64,000 bases of DNA from Pedobacter panaciterrae (GTDB lineage: Bacteria > Bacteroidota > Bacteroidia > Sphingobacteriales > Sphingobacteriaceae): NCBI RefSeq assembly GCF_013204795.1, contig NZ_JABMKW010000017.1, positions 620,001-684,000 of the forward strand, read 5' to 3'. Positions 32,562-40,793 of this stretch are shown one piece after another; position 1 is the first letter of the stretch; every line of letters begins with the position of its first letter. The translations under genes were made by a program, and so were the position numbers. Under the pieces are notes generated by a model. The model searched no databases. It was given only the letters and a program-made list of their open reading frames with translations, and was not told the DNA's origin.

Positions 32562-33446
32562 TTAATTTTCTTCCAGTACCTTTTTATAAATATTAGGGTA
32601 ATCAGTAACAACCCCATCTACGCCCAACCCGATTAGGTACTTCATATCTTTGATTGAATTTACTGTCCATGGTATAATCTTAACACCTGCCTCATGGCAG
32701 CGTTCTACCAGTCCCTTACCTACTAATACTGAATAAGGGCTATAAACAGTTGGCTTAAAGCCAAGGTCAGCTATATTCACCTCAAAATCAATCTTTTCAT
32801 CAATTAGCAAAGCTGTTTTTATTTTGGGATAATTTTCGTGCAGATATTGTAGCGTTCTCACATCAAACGATTGTATGGTTACTCGTTTAGTTAGTTTCTT
32901 TTTAATCACGATCTCCATAATCAAGTCAACAAATTCTGCCGGTTCCGGATGGAACTCATTATCTCCTTTAGGAATAGTTTTGGTTTCTATGCTAAAATTA
33001 GGTTTTGGCAATTTTTTCTTTTTTGCATAACTCTCTACAGAATCTATGGTCTCTTCCAAAAGTGGTTTATAAGCTTGCATTTTTTCCTGATATGGGAATC
33101 TGCTATGTACCTTACTTCCAACATCAAATTTTTTGATATCAGCATAATCCATTTTATACATGTTATAACTCTTTTGGTTTTTGAGGGTTATAGGTTTTCC
33201 ATCAGGACTAGTACTAATTTCAAAATTAAAATAGGGCTCTTGAGACAGTACTACCTTTTTATCTTTAGAAATCACCACATTCATATTTAGGGTATTAACA
33301 CCCAGATCCAATGCCCTTAGCATACCAGGGATTGTATTCTCAGGCATTATTCCGCGCGCACCGCGATTACCTTGCAGATCGAATTTCTGCGCCATTGTTT
33401 GAAGAACGGTAATTAATATTGCTACTAATAGTATAATTTTTCTCAT
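32562..33446 (-). CDS. GDPD-fold protein with altered active-site residues (putative pseudoenzyme)
   Basis: 294 aa. Signal peptide MRKIILLVAILITVLQTMAQ, then a clear glycerophosphodiester phosphodiesterase TIM barrel (RGARGIMPENTIPGMLRALDLGV, FSIETK, RVTIQSFDVRTLQYL, KIIPWTVNSIKDMKYLIGLGVDGVVTDYP). The four hallmark residues are changed: the catalytic HRGARG is NRGARG (Asn 27), the metal pair E-x-D is N-M-N (Asn 54, Asn 56) and SHEP is SQEP (Gln 69). Glu 154 of IETK is kept. Normal phosphodiesterase chemistry seems unlikely; binding of a glycerophosphodiester or another ligand is possible. Confidence 0.88.
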   Translation of the reverse strand: MRKIILLVAILITVLQTMAQKFDLQGNRGARGIMPENTIPGMLRALDLGVNTLNMNVVISKDKKVVLSQEPYFNFEISTSPDGKPITLKNQKSYNMYKMDYADIKKFDVGSKVHSRFPYQEKMQAYKPLLEETIDSVESYAKKKKLPKPNFSIETKTIPKGDNEFHPEPAEFVDLIMEIVIKKKLTKRVTIQSFDVRTLQYLHENYPKIKTALLIDEKIDFEVNIADLGFKPTVYSPYSVLVGKGLVERCHEAGVKIIPWTVNSIKDMKYLIGLGVDGVVTDYPNIYKKVLEEN

Positions 33447-33461
33447 TTGCTTTACGATATA

Positions 33462-33498
33462 AAAGAAAAGGTTTCTTAAATCAACTCTTTAAGAAACC
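33462..33498 (-). terminator. Rho-independent terminator of the NTF2-like gene
   Basis: On the minus strand TTTAAGAAACC-type arms (33470-33480 and 33488-33498) pair perfectly around a 7-nt loop and are followed by TTTTCTTTT. It separates the gene at 33551 from the GDPD-like gene. Confidence 0.8.
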
Positions 33499-33550
33499 CT
33501 TTCGTGATAAATATGATTTATAAAATAACGCTTTCTCCCGCTACATGTTG

Positions 33551-34408
33551 TTAACGTTCTGCAGGTGCAAATACCATTGCAACAAGGTTCCAGTTAAAAT
33601 CAGCCTGACGTTCATAAATAAATACATAGTTGAAGCTCTCTCTTAAATCAGCTTTATAATCTACTGTTGCAACACCATATGTATAGGCCAAATCACCTCC
33701 ATCGGCTTTATCCACCTTTGTAGTTTTTAACGACACCTTACTCATCATGCTATTTAAAAATGCAATTGCTTTATCCTTGCCAATAATAGGTTCATAACCT
33801 GGAAACAAAACTCTTGCATCCGAATTTAAGAATCCCGCAAAAGCCGATACCCCATAAGATTTAAGGGTAGCACTTAGGGTCTTTTCTGTAGTAGCTATTA
33901 TATTCGCTCCTGTTGCACGTTCTTTATCATTTAAAAACTTTGGTTTATGAAAATCCTTTGGTTCTATAAACTCTTCTGTTACCTTATTTAATGGTTTATT
34001 ATGTGTTGTACCAAGGTCTAAGACAAGTTCCCATTTCCCATTAACGGCCTTCCATATTGAAAGGTATTGTCCATAAAGGGTTTCTTTTCCGGCTAAGGTA
34101 AAAGGTCCTGTGGTAAACCCCCAGTCTCCACTTCTTGATACTTTTGCGTACACTGGTGTCCAGCTTAAGTCTTTAGTATCGTCTTCAGTTGCATAAAATG
34201 TTCTGGCGTTTACAGGGTTGGGTCTGAAAACCAAGCCATCAGCGGCTGAATATGTAGTAAATGCAGTTTTTGCACCATTTTTTGCCAGGTTCGCGGCAAA
34301 ATCTTTCTCTGCTTTAACAAGTGATTTAGTGCTTCCATCTGATTTTTGAGCGTAAGCACCAATCGTCATGGATGCAACAGCAATTGTATAAAGAAATTTA
34401 TTCATCAT
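33551..34408 (-). CDS. exported protein with two NTF2/DUF4440-like domains
   Basis: 285 aa. Signal peptide (NKFLYTIAVASMTIGAYAQ). Residues about 28-140 (VKAEKDFAANLAKNGAKTAFTTYSAADGLVFRPNP...WGFTTGPFTL...YLSIWKAVNGKWELVLDLG) and about 165-283 (IATTEKTLSATLKSYGVSAFAGFLNSDARVLFPGYEPIIGKDKAIAFL) each have the cone-shaped SnoaL/DUF4440 pattern. No enzyme activity can be named. The first of two adjacent Met codons is used. Confidence 0.75.
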   Translation of the reverse strand: MMNKFLYTIAVASMTIGAYAQKSDGSTKSLVKAEKDFAANLAKNGAKTAFTTYSAADGLVFRPNPVNARTFYATEDDTKDLSWTPVYAKVSRSGDWGFTTGPFTLAGKETLYGQYLSIWKAVNGKWELVLDLGTTHNKPLNKVTEEFIEPKDFHKPKFLNDKERATGANIIATTEKTLSATLKSYGVSAFAGFLNSDARVLFPGYEPIIGKDKAIAFLNSMMSKVSLKTTKVDKADGGDLAYTYGVATVDYKADLRESFNYVFIYERQADFNWNLVAMVFAPAER

Positions 34409-34486
34409 CGTTTTTAAATAGTTTCTGTGCTAAGATAAGGGTTGAGTAATTTTTTCCTTTAAAAAGTAATTAACAATTACACAAAA

Positions 34487-35947
34487 TTAGATTTTATTCC
34501 AGGTTGTTCCATCTTTACTGTCTTTCAGTTGGATACCCATGCTTTGTAAACCCAATCGTATCTTGTCTGATGTAGCATAATCTTTATTCTCCTTAGCCCC
34601 TTTTCTTATGTCTATAACGAGATCAAGAACTGAGTTTAATTCAGTGTTTGAAGTCTCTTCGTCCTTCAATCCAAAAACATCAAAAACGAAATCATTCATG
34701 AGTTTTTTTAGTTTTTCCAGCTCAACCTCAGATATGTTGCCTTTTCCATCATGAACGGTATTAATAATACGTACTGCTTCAAATAACTCCGCAATAACAA
34801 CCGGACTATTAAAATCATCGTTCATTGCTTTTACACAATTGTTAAATATTGGTTCTATCTCAAAATCACTATTTGCTGAAGGAGTTAGCTTTTCCAATAA
34901 ATTCACGGCATTCATCAATCTTCTGAAACCTTTTTCAGAAGCATCCAAAGCTTCATTGGAAAAATCCAAAGTACTTCTGTAATGTGCCTGAAGGATGAAA
35001 AATTTAACCGTCATTGGGCTAAACCCTCTTTCAAGTAAAGGATGGTTTCCTGTGAATAGTTCCCCAGGTAAAAATCCATTGCCGGCACTTTTAGACATAC
35101 GTGTGCCATTTACAGTAAGCATATTGGTATGCATCCAGTATTTTGCGGGTTGTTTATGACTGCAAGCCTCCGATTGTGCAATTTCATTGGTATGATGAGT
35201 AGCAGCAAGGTCCATACCGCCACCATGAATATCAAATTCATCTCCTAAGTATTTTGCACTCATAGCCGAACATTCTATATGCCAGCCCGGAAAACCAACA
35301 CCCCATGGTGATGCCCAGCGCATGATTGTTTCAGGCTTAGCTTTTATCCATAACGCAAAATCTAACCTTCCATGCTTTTCGTCCTGCCCACCCAATTCTC
35401 TTGTATTGGCAAGCATATCTTCCAGATTTCTGTTGGTTAATATGGTATAATTATATTCCTCACTATATTTTTCTACATCGAAATAAACTGTACCGTTTAT
35501 CTCATAAGCATAGCCGTTCTTTATGATCTCCTTAATCATTTCAATCTGCTCAATAATATGACCAGTTGCAGTAGGTTCAATACTTGGAGATAGTGTATTA
35601 AACATCCTTAATACATCATGGAAACCCAGCGTATATTTCTGAACAATCTCCATTGGTTCCAATTGTTCAAGTTTAGCTCTTTTAGCAAATTTATCATCTC
35701 CTTCATCCCTATCCCCTTCCAAATGGCCGGCATCAGTAATATTCCGTACGTAGCGTACTTTATAACCACTGTATTTCAAATATCTGAATATTAGGTCGAA
35801 AGATATAAAAGTGCGACAATTCCCTAAATGAACGTCACTATAAACAGTAGGGCCACAAACATACATTCCTACATTAGGGGCATTAAGGGGTTCAAAAAGT
35901 TCTTTCTTACGTGATAAGGTATTATAGAGCTGTAAGCCTGTATTCAT
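34487..35947 (-). CDS. cysS: cysteinyl-tRNA synthetase
   Basis: 486 aa class I synthetase. YVCGPTVYSDVHLGNCRTFISFD holds the zinc Cys and the HIGH-equivalent HLGN, GFPGWHIECSAMS and HGGGMDLAATHHTNEIAQSEA follow, and the KMSKS loop is RMSKSAGNGF. The promoter's -33 element lies in the 3' end of the preceding EEP-family gene, so cysS can be transcribed separately. Confidence 0.97.
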   Translation of the reverse strand: MNTGLQLYNTLSRKKELFEPLNAPNVGMYVCGPTVYSDVHLGNCRTFISFDLIFRYLKYSGYKVRYVRNITDAGHLEGDRDEGDDKFAKRAKLEQLEPMEIVQKYTLGFHDVLRMFNTLSPSIEPTATGHIIEQIEMIKEIIKNGYAYEINGTVYFDVEKYSEEYNYTILTNRNLEDMLANTRELGGQDEKHGRLDFALWIKAKPETIMRWASPWGVGFPGWHIECSAMSAKYLGDEFDIHGGGMDLAATHHTNEIAQSEACSHKQPAKYWMHTNMLTVNGTRMSKSAGNGFLPGELFTGNHPLLERGFSPMTVKFFILQAHYRSTLDFSNEALDASEKGFRRLMNAVNLLEKLTPSANSDFEIEPIFNNCVKAMNDDFNSPVVIAELFEAVRIINTVHDGKGNISEVELEKLKKLMNDFVFDVFGLKDEETSNTELNSVLDLVIDIRKGAKENKDYATSDKIRLGLQSMGIQLKDSKDGTTWNKI

Positions 35948-35951
35948 TTTG

Positions 35952-35983
35952 CAAATGTAAAAATTTTAAGGGTTTAATCTCAA
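35952..35983 (-). promoter_or_regulatory. promoter of cysS, partly inside the upstream gene
   Basis: Minus strand TTG (35981-35983), 21-nt spacer, TACATTTG (35952-35959), then 4 nt to the ATG. The -33 lies in the last codons of the EEP-family gene. Confidence 0.66.
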
Positions 35984-37078
35984 ATCGCTGCGAACGGGAA
36001 AATGATCAGATAGTTTAGCATCAATAATGCGGTAATTGATCACTTTAATATCTTTAGTTGTAGCAATATAGTCAATTTGAAAATTAGGGAATTTACCGTT
36101 ATATGTTCTTCCAAGGCCAGTGCCTTGTTCTTTAAAAGTATTATTTAATGATTTTGTAAGTTGCGTTACTGCGTAAGATGCTGGAGTATCATTAAAATCA
36201 CCTGCAATTAAGAAAGGGGTTTTACATGTTTCCATGTGATCTTTCATAATATCAACCTGGCCACTTCTCTTAACAAAAGCATTTTTAAGAAGCGTTAAAA
36301 TTCGTTTCGAAGGCACAAGATCCGCATCCATCTTTTGCGTAACCTTATCTATATAACTATAATCTTGCTTATCGAATGAAATGGACTGCAGGTGCACGTT
36401 GTAAACCCTCAGTTTTTGCTTTTTAATCATTATATCAACAAAAATACTGGCATTGCCTCCAAAATTTTCGCCGAAGACAATGGTACCTTTGTCCTTTATG
36501 GGATATTTTGAAAATATAGCTAAACCAGTCGCCTCGTAATCGTTCGCAGAAGAAGGCACAAAATAGTAGTATGGTGTTTTTAATATTCTTTTTAAGCTAT
36601 CAGTGATATCATAAGGGCCTTTACGACGGGTAAAATACTCCTGAAAGCAAATGATGTCTGGATTTTCATTTCTTATAAGTTCCAGCATCTGTTGTTTCAC
36701 CGATTCAATATTATCTAGCCCATAAGGTTTAAAGCTATGAACATTATAGGTCATCATTCTTACATGCTCAGGTTTCTCTTTGGCTTGTTCACCTGACTTG
36801 CCAAAGACCCCTATTGTTGCTGTTAAAGCTCCCCAGCCTACAAAAATCAATACAATCGTTCCAATCGCAAAGGTCCATCGCTTTCTAATACACCACCATG
36901 CGATCATGAAGATATTGAAGAGCAGAATAAAAGGATATGCCAAACCAAAGAAGGGAATGTATTTATATTCACGCGGATCAAATCTACCAGCTAAAAAACC
37001 AAGCACTAAAGTAATTGCCAAAACAACAGCTGCCAGGCGAACTACTTTATCAATAAATGTTGGTTTATTTTTCTTCAT
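35966..37078 (-). CDS. endonuclease/exonuclease/phosphatase family membrane protein
   Basis: 370 aa. Three N-terminal transmembrane helices (about 10-27, 38-62, 68-92) anchor a C-terminal EEP domain. Catalytic motifs: RMMTYNVHSF, DIICFQEYF (metal Glu), VYNVHLQS, AGDFNDTPAS and SDHFPVRSDL. Substrate unknown (phosphodiesters or phospholipid headgroups in this family). It follows the tandem rhomboids with a 33-nt gap. Confidence 0.88.
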   Translation of the reverse strand: MKKNKPTFIDKVVRLAAVVLAITLVLGFLAGRFDPREYKYIPFFGLAYPFILLFNIFMIAWWCIRKRWTFAIGTIVLIFVGWGALTATIGVFGKSGEQAKEKPEHVRMMTYNVHSFKPYGLDNIESVKQQMLELIRNENPDIICFQEYFTRRKGPYDITDSLKRILKTPYYYFVPSSANDYEATGLAIFSKYPIKDKGTIVFGENFGGNASIFVDIMIKKQKLRVYNVHLQSISFDKQDYSYIDKVTQKMDADLVPSKRILTLLKNAFVKRSGQVDIMKDHMETCKTPFLIAGDFNDTPASYAVTQLTKSLNNTFKEQGTGLGRTYNGKFPNFQIDYIATTKDIKVINYRIIDAKLSDHFPVRSDLRLNP

Positions 37079-37111
37079 TAATCTATACTTTACCCCTTCT
37101 ATAAGCCCTAT

Positions 37112-37972
37112 TTAATGTTTACTGGCTTTAAATAAAGTCTCCTTTTCTTCTTTTGTTAATTTATCATATCCCGACTTAGAAATTTTATCTAAAATCGAAT
37201 CTATTTCTCGTTGATCAACCGATGACTCTTTTTTCTTAATAGATGGTTTGGCTCCATTATTTTTAACCACTCTTAACTTAGGCTTTTTCTTAAAAAGATT
37301 ACTCCAATCTGTTCCCTTCTGAAGTACTTTAATATATGTAAAACCTATAATCGCTCCTCCAATATGAGCAAAGCTACCACCTGCATTCGCAGAGGTGGTT
37401 CCTATTAAATCTAACACGATGTATGCTATTGCAAGATATTTCAATTTAACATCGCCAAATAACAATAACCTAATACTATAATCAGGTACTAGTGTAGCTG
37501 TTGCTACAATAATAGCCATAACTGCCGCTGATGAACCAATTATAACTTGTCCGGAAATCCCACTAATAAATACCGGAAAGATATTAAAAGCCAATGCGAA
37601 CAATATGGCTCCTGCAAAGCCGCCCGCTAAATACACAAAGTGGAATTGACGCGGTTTCAGAAAATCTAAGAAGATTCTTCCAACCCAATACAACCACAAC
37701 ATATTAAATAGCAAATGGAGAAAACCTCCGTGAAAAAACTGATAGGTAAGGATGGTATAAAACCTTACAGGAAGCTTTGCTAATGAAGCAGGAAAACCAA
37801 AGTACTCTCCTATTATTGCATCGAAATTAACACCATTGCCCGAAAGAAAAAACGGAACATTTATGATCGCGACAATTACAAAAACAAACGTATTTATACC
37901 TATATATAAATACGAAGGATTGCCTGAGTGAAATACTTTGTTCTTTAAATCCTGAAATACACTGTTATTCAT
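37112..37972 (-). CDS. rhomboid family intramembrane serine protease (second of pair)
   Basis: 286 aa. Six-helix rhomboid core (about 20-210) with GGFLHLLFNMLWLYWVGRIF in loop 1/TM2, the nucleophile in IIGSSAAVMAI (GxSx, with Ala after Ser where Gly is usual) and the catalytic His in FAHIGGAIIGF. A cytoplasmic Lys-rich tail of about 70 residues ends with SILDKISKSGYDKLTKEEKE, a C-terminal motif common in Bacteroidota rhomboids. Overlaps the preceding rhomboid gene by 8 nt. Confidence 0.9.
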   Translation of the reverse strand: MNNSVFQDLKNKVFHSGNPSYLYIGINTFVFVIVAIINVPFFLSGNGVNFDAIIGEYFGFPASLAKLPVRFYTILTYQFFHGGFLHLLFNMLWLYWVGRIFLDFLKPRQFHFVYLAGGFAGAILFALAFNIFPVFISGISGQVIIGSSAAVMAIIVATATLVPDYSIRLLLFGDVKLKYLAIAYIVLDLIGTTSANAGGSFAHIGGAIIGFTYIKVLQKGTDWSNLFKKKPKLRVVKNNGAKPSIKKKESSVDQREIDSILDKISKSGYDKLTKEEKETLFKASKH

Positions 37973-38708
37973 AATATCTATAGAATCTATTATTGTCCTT
38001 ATCTTTCCAAAGCTTAACTAAAATAAAACCTAGCAGTGCACCTCCTAAGTGTGCATAATGGGCTATTGAATCTCCTGGAATTTTTGCCACTCCAAGGGAC
38101 AACTCCATAATGATGTAAACTGGAATAATGTATTTTGCCTTTACTGGAATCGGGATAAACATAATGTACAGTTCGGTATTTGGATATAACATTCCAAAGG
38201 CAACAAGAAGCCCAAAGATAGCACCCGAAGCACCGACCATTGGTCCACCATATATGCCCAGAAGCATGTTGGCTTGTTGTTCTGACAATCCCGCAATGTT
38301 TATGTTTCCTTGAATATATCCGCCATTTATACTGAGGTCCGTAATTGGATTATTCATGACGGAACCTGTAATGTGATATACTTCATACGCTTGAACAGCC
38401 ATTTGCAGAGCAACTGCCCCAAGTGCCGTTATGAGGTAAAAGTTAATAAAACGTTTCGCTCCCCACCTGCTCTCTATAACACCACCAAAGGTGAATAAGG
38501 CAAACATGTTAAAGAAAATATGCATAAAATCCCCATGCATAAACATATAGGTGATCAACTGCCAGCCTCTGAACAACTCTGAATCAAAATAAAATACCCC
38601 AAATAAGGAGGTTAGATTAATAGATGTTAAAATATACTTAGCAGCAAAGAAAATTATATTGATAATCAACAGGTTCTTTACAACAGGTGGTATATGGATG
38701 TTATTCAT
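37965..38708 (-). CDS. rhomboid family intramembrane serine protease (first of pair)
   Basis: 247 aa with six transmembrane helices. HGDFMHIFFNMFALFTFGGVIESRWG is the loop 1/TM2 motif, VGASGAIFGLLVAFG contains the nucleophilic Ser and HYAHLGGALLGFILV the catalytic His. It follows mutL by 6 nt and overlaps the second rhomboid by 8 nt; the two may act as a pair on membrane substrates. Confidence 0.92.
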   Translation of the reverse strand: MNNIHIPPVVKNLLIINIIFFAAKYILTSINLTSLFGVFYFDSELFRGWQLITYMFMHGDFMHIFFNMFALFTFGGVIESRWGAKRFINFYLITALGAVALQMAVQAYEVYHITGSVMNNPITDLSINGGYIQGNINIAGLSEQQANMLLGIYGGPMVGASGAIFGLLVAFGMLYPNTELYIMFIPIPVKAKYIIPVYIIMELSLGVAKIPGDSIAHYAHLGGALLGFILVKLWKDKDNNRFYRYYE

Positions 38709-38714
38709 TCTTTA

Positions 38715-40601
38715 TTATTTATCAAATTTTTTATCAAGTTCTGTTAGTCCAATTGTTTGAATAACCGGCTTTCCACTTATGCTAAAGTTAGGAGTTTTAC
38801 ACGCAAAAAGCTGCTCAATAAGCATATTCATTTCTGCTTGCCCTAATACTGTTCCACTTTTGATAGCACTGTTTCTTGCCATACTTCGTGCCAATGCATC
38901 TCTTTTATCCAGCTTCAATTCCTGTTGCGAATTTTTAAACCCCTCTATCAGATGTTCGAATAATTGAGTTTCATTTATATTACTGCTTCCAAGATCAACA
39001 GGAATCCCTTCAATAACTAACGTATTTTTACCAAATTCTCTTACCTCAAAACCCAAACTTTTTATGTCATCAAGTAAACTTTTTGCCAACTCATAATCAT
39101 TAGGGCTTAAAGTAACCGTTTGCGGGAATAAGCTTTGCTGTGATGCCCCTTTTCTATCTTCAAGATGCAAAATAAAACGTTCATACAAAACCCTTTCGTG
39201 TGCTGACTGCTGATCTATTAGCATAAGACCAGATTTAATCTGCGATATAATATAGCGGTTATGAAGCTGCATCAGTTGCTTCTGCACAGGAACAAATTGA
39301 TCATCGCCCTCATTACCAGGCAAATCAAGAGACGACTGCTGAGCAGGATTGTGATTTGCGATTTCATAAAGAGAACCCCAATTTTTTGTACTTGTCGGCA
39401 TTTTACCACCTCCCGATCCATAGCTTTTAGGAAAACTTGCGTAAGAAGAATCCTGACTATAGGATGAATCTCTTGCTGCCGGTTTATCTGCCGCAAAAGG
39501 GTTAAAATCAGGATTAAAGCTAATGCTCGGTGGTACTATTTCTTCGGGCGCTTTATGGGTTATCATACTGCTAAATCCGGTTTCCTGATCAAAATCTATG
39601 GTTGGACTTATGTTAAACCGCCCTAATGATCTTTTTACAGCAGAGTGCAAAATCGCATATATCGACTTCTCATCCAGGTATTTAATTTCTGTTTTTGTAG
39701 GGTGCACATTCACATCAATCTTTGAAGGATCGATGTCAATAAATAACACATACAAAGGGAAGTTATCATCCGGTAATAATTCTTCATAAGCCCTGTTCAC
39801 CGCATGATTAAGGTAAGCATCCTTAATAAACCTATTATTTACAAAAAAGAATTGCTCACCGCGTGTCTTTTTAGCAAACTCGGGTTTACCTATAAATCCT
39901 TTTAAGTTAATGATAGAGGTTTCCTCTTCAACAGGGATTAACCGTTCATTATAATTATTACCAAATAAATGAACTATTCTTTGTTTTAAAGCAGAAGCTG
40001 GCAGTCTATAAATTTCAACGCCGTCATGATGAAGGCTAAAAGCAATACCTGGATTTGCCATTGCTACCCGTTGAAACTCATCAATAATATGACGCATTTC
40101 TGCCGGATTACTTTTTAAGAAATTCCTTCTGGCGGGTGTATTATAGAATAGGTTTTTTATACTGATACTTGTTCCCTCAGCCGAAGCCACTGGTTCCTGC
40201 TTAATAAAGGTGGCACCTTCAATCTCAATTAAAGTCCCTATTTCATCTTCATGCTTGCGGGTTTTCATTTCAACTTGTGCAATGGCCGCAATAGATGCCA
40301 TTGCTTCCCCTCTGAAGCCCATGGTCCTGATCGCAAAAAGATCTTCGGCTTTACGTACTTTTGAGGTAGCATGACGCTCAAAGCACATACGGGCATCTGT
40401 AACGCTCATCCCGCACCCGTTATCTATAACTTGTATCAATGCCTTTCCGGCATCTTTAACAATCAATTGGATTTTATTAGCTCCCGCGTCTATAGCGTTC
40501 TCTAATAGCTCTTTTACTGCCGATGCCGGGCGCTGCACCACCTCTCCTGCTGCAATTTGATTGGCAACACTATCGGGTAAAAGTTTTATTATATCTGACA
40601 T
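38715..40601 (-). CDS. mutL: DNA mismatch repair protein MutL
   Basis: 628 aa. The GHKL ATPase has ELLENAIDAGA, VIDNGCGM, RHATSKV and GFRGEAMASI; PTKTEIKYLDE follows. After a Pro/Ser linker the dimerisation/endonuclease domain has DQQSAHERVLYERF (the DQHA-x2-E-x4-E motif with Gln for His and Ser for Ala) and a C-terminal FACKTPNFSISGKPVI zinc-region equivalent. Both Glu of the nicking motif are kept, so it may be a latent endonuclease. Confidence 0.96.
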   Translation of the reverse strand: MSDIIKLLPDSVANQIAAGEVVQRPASAVKELLENAIDAGANKIQLIVKDAGKALIQVIDNGCGMSVTDARMCFERHATSKVRKAEDLFAIRTMGFRGEAMASIAAIAQVEMKTRKHEDEIGTLIEIEGATFIKQEPVASAEGTSISIKNLFYNTPARRNFLKSNPAEMRHIIDEFQRVAMANPGIAFSLHHDGVEIYRLPASALKQRIVHLFGNNYNERLIPVEEETSIINLKGFIGKPEFAKKTRGEQFFFVNNRFIKDAYLNHAVNRAYEELLPDDNFPLYVLFIDIDPSKIDVNVHPTKTEIKYLDEKSIYAILHSAVKRSLGRFNISPTIDFDQETGFSSMITHKAPEEIVPPSISFNPDFNPFAADKPAARDSSYSQDSSYASFPKSYGSGGGKMPTSTKNWGSLYEIANHNPAQQSSLDLPGNEGDDQFVPVQKQLMQLHNRYIISQIKSGLMLIDQQSAHERVLYERFILHLEDRKGASQQSLFPQTVTLSPNDYELAKSLLDDIKSLGFEVREFGKNTLVIEGIPVDLGSSNINETQLFEHLIEGFKNSQQELKLDKRDALARSMARNSAIKSGTVLGQAEMNMLIEQLFACKTPNFSISGKPVIQTIGLTELDKKFDK

Positions 40602-40749
40602 TTATATTCCTTGGTAAAGGTTGCTAATTTATGCAAAATAAGCCTCATATCGGCTCTTCTTTTCAGATAATTGATGAGCATTGACCAGATATTACCATAA
40701 AATTACCATTATATTTACATCGCGATCCGCGCATCAAAAAGTTAAAAAT

Positions 40750-40757
40750 TACGTTTG
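40750..40757 (+). promoter_or_regulatory. -7 element of the serine hydrolase gene
   Basis: TACGTTTG, 36 nt before the ATG, with an A/G-rich AAGGGAGAAAA stretch between them. Confidence 0.4.
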
Positions 40758-40793
40758 TAAGAACAAAACTACATTAAGGGAGAAAATACACCT

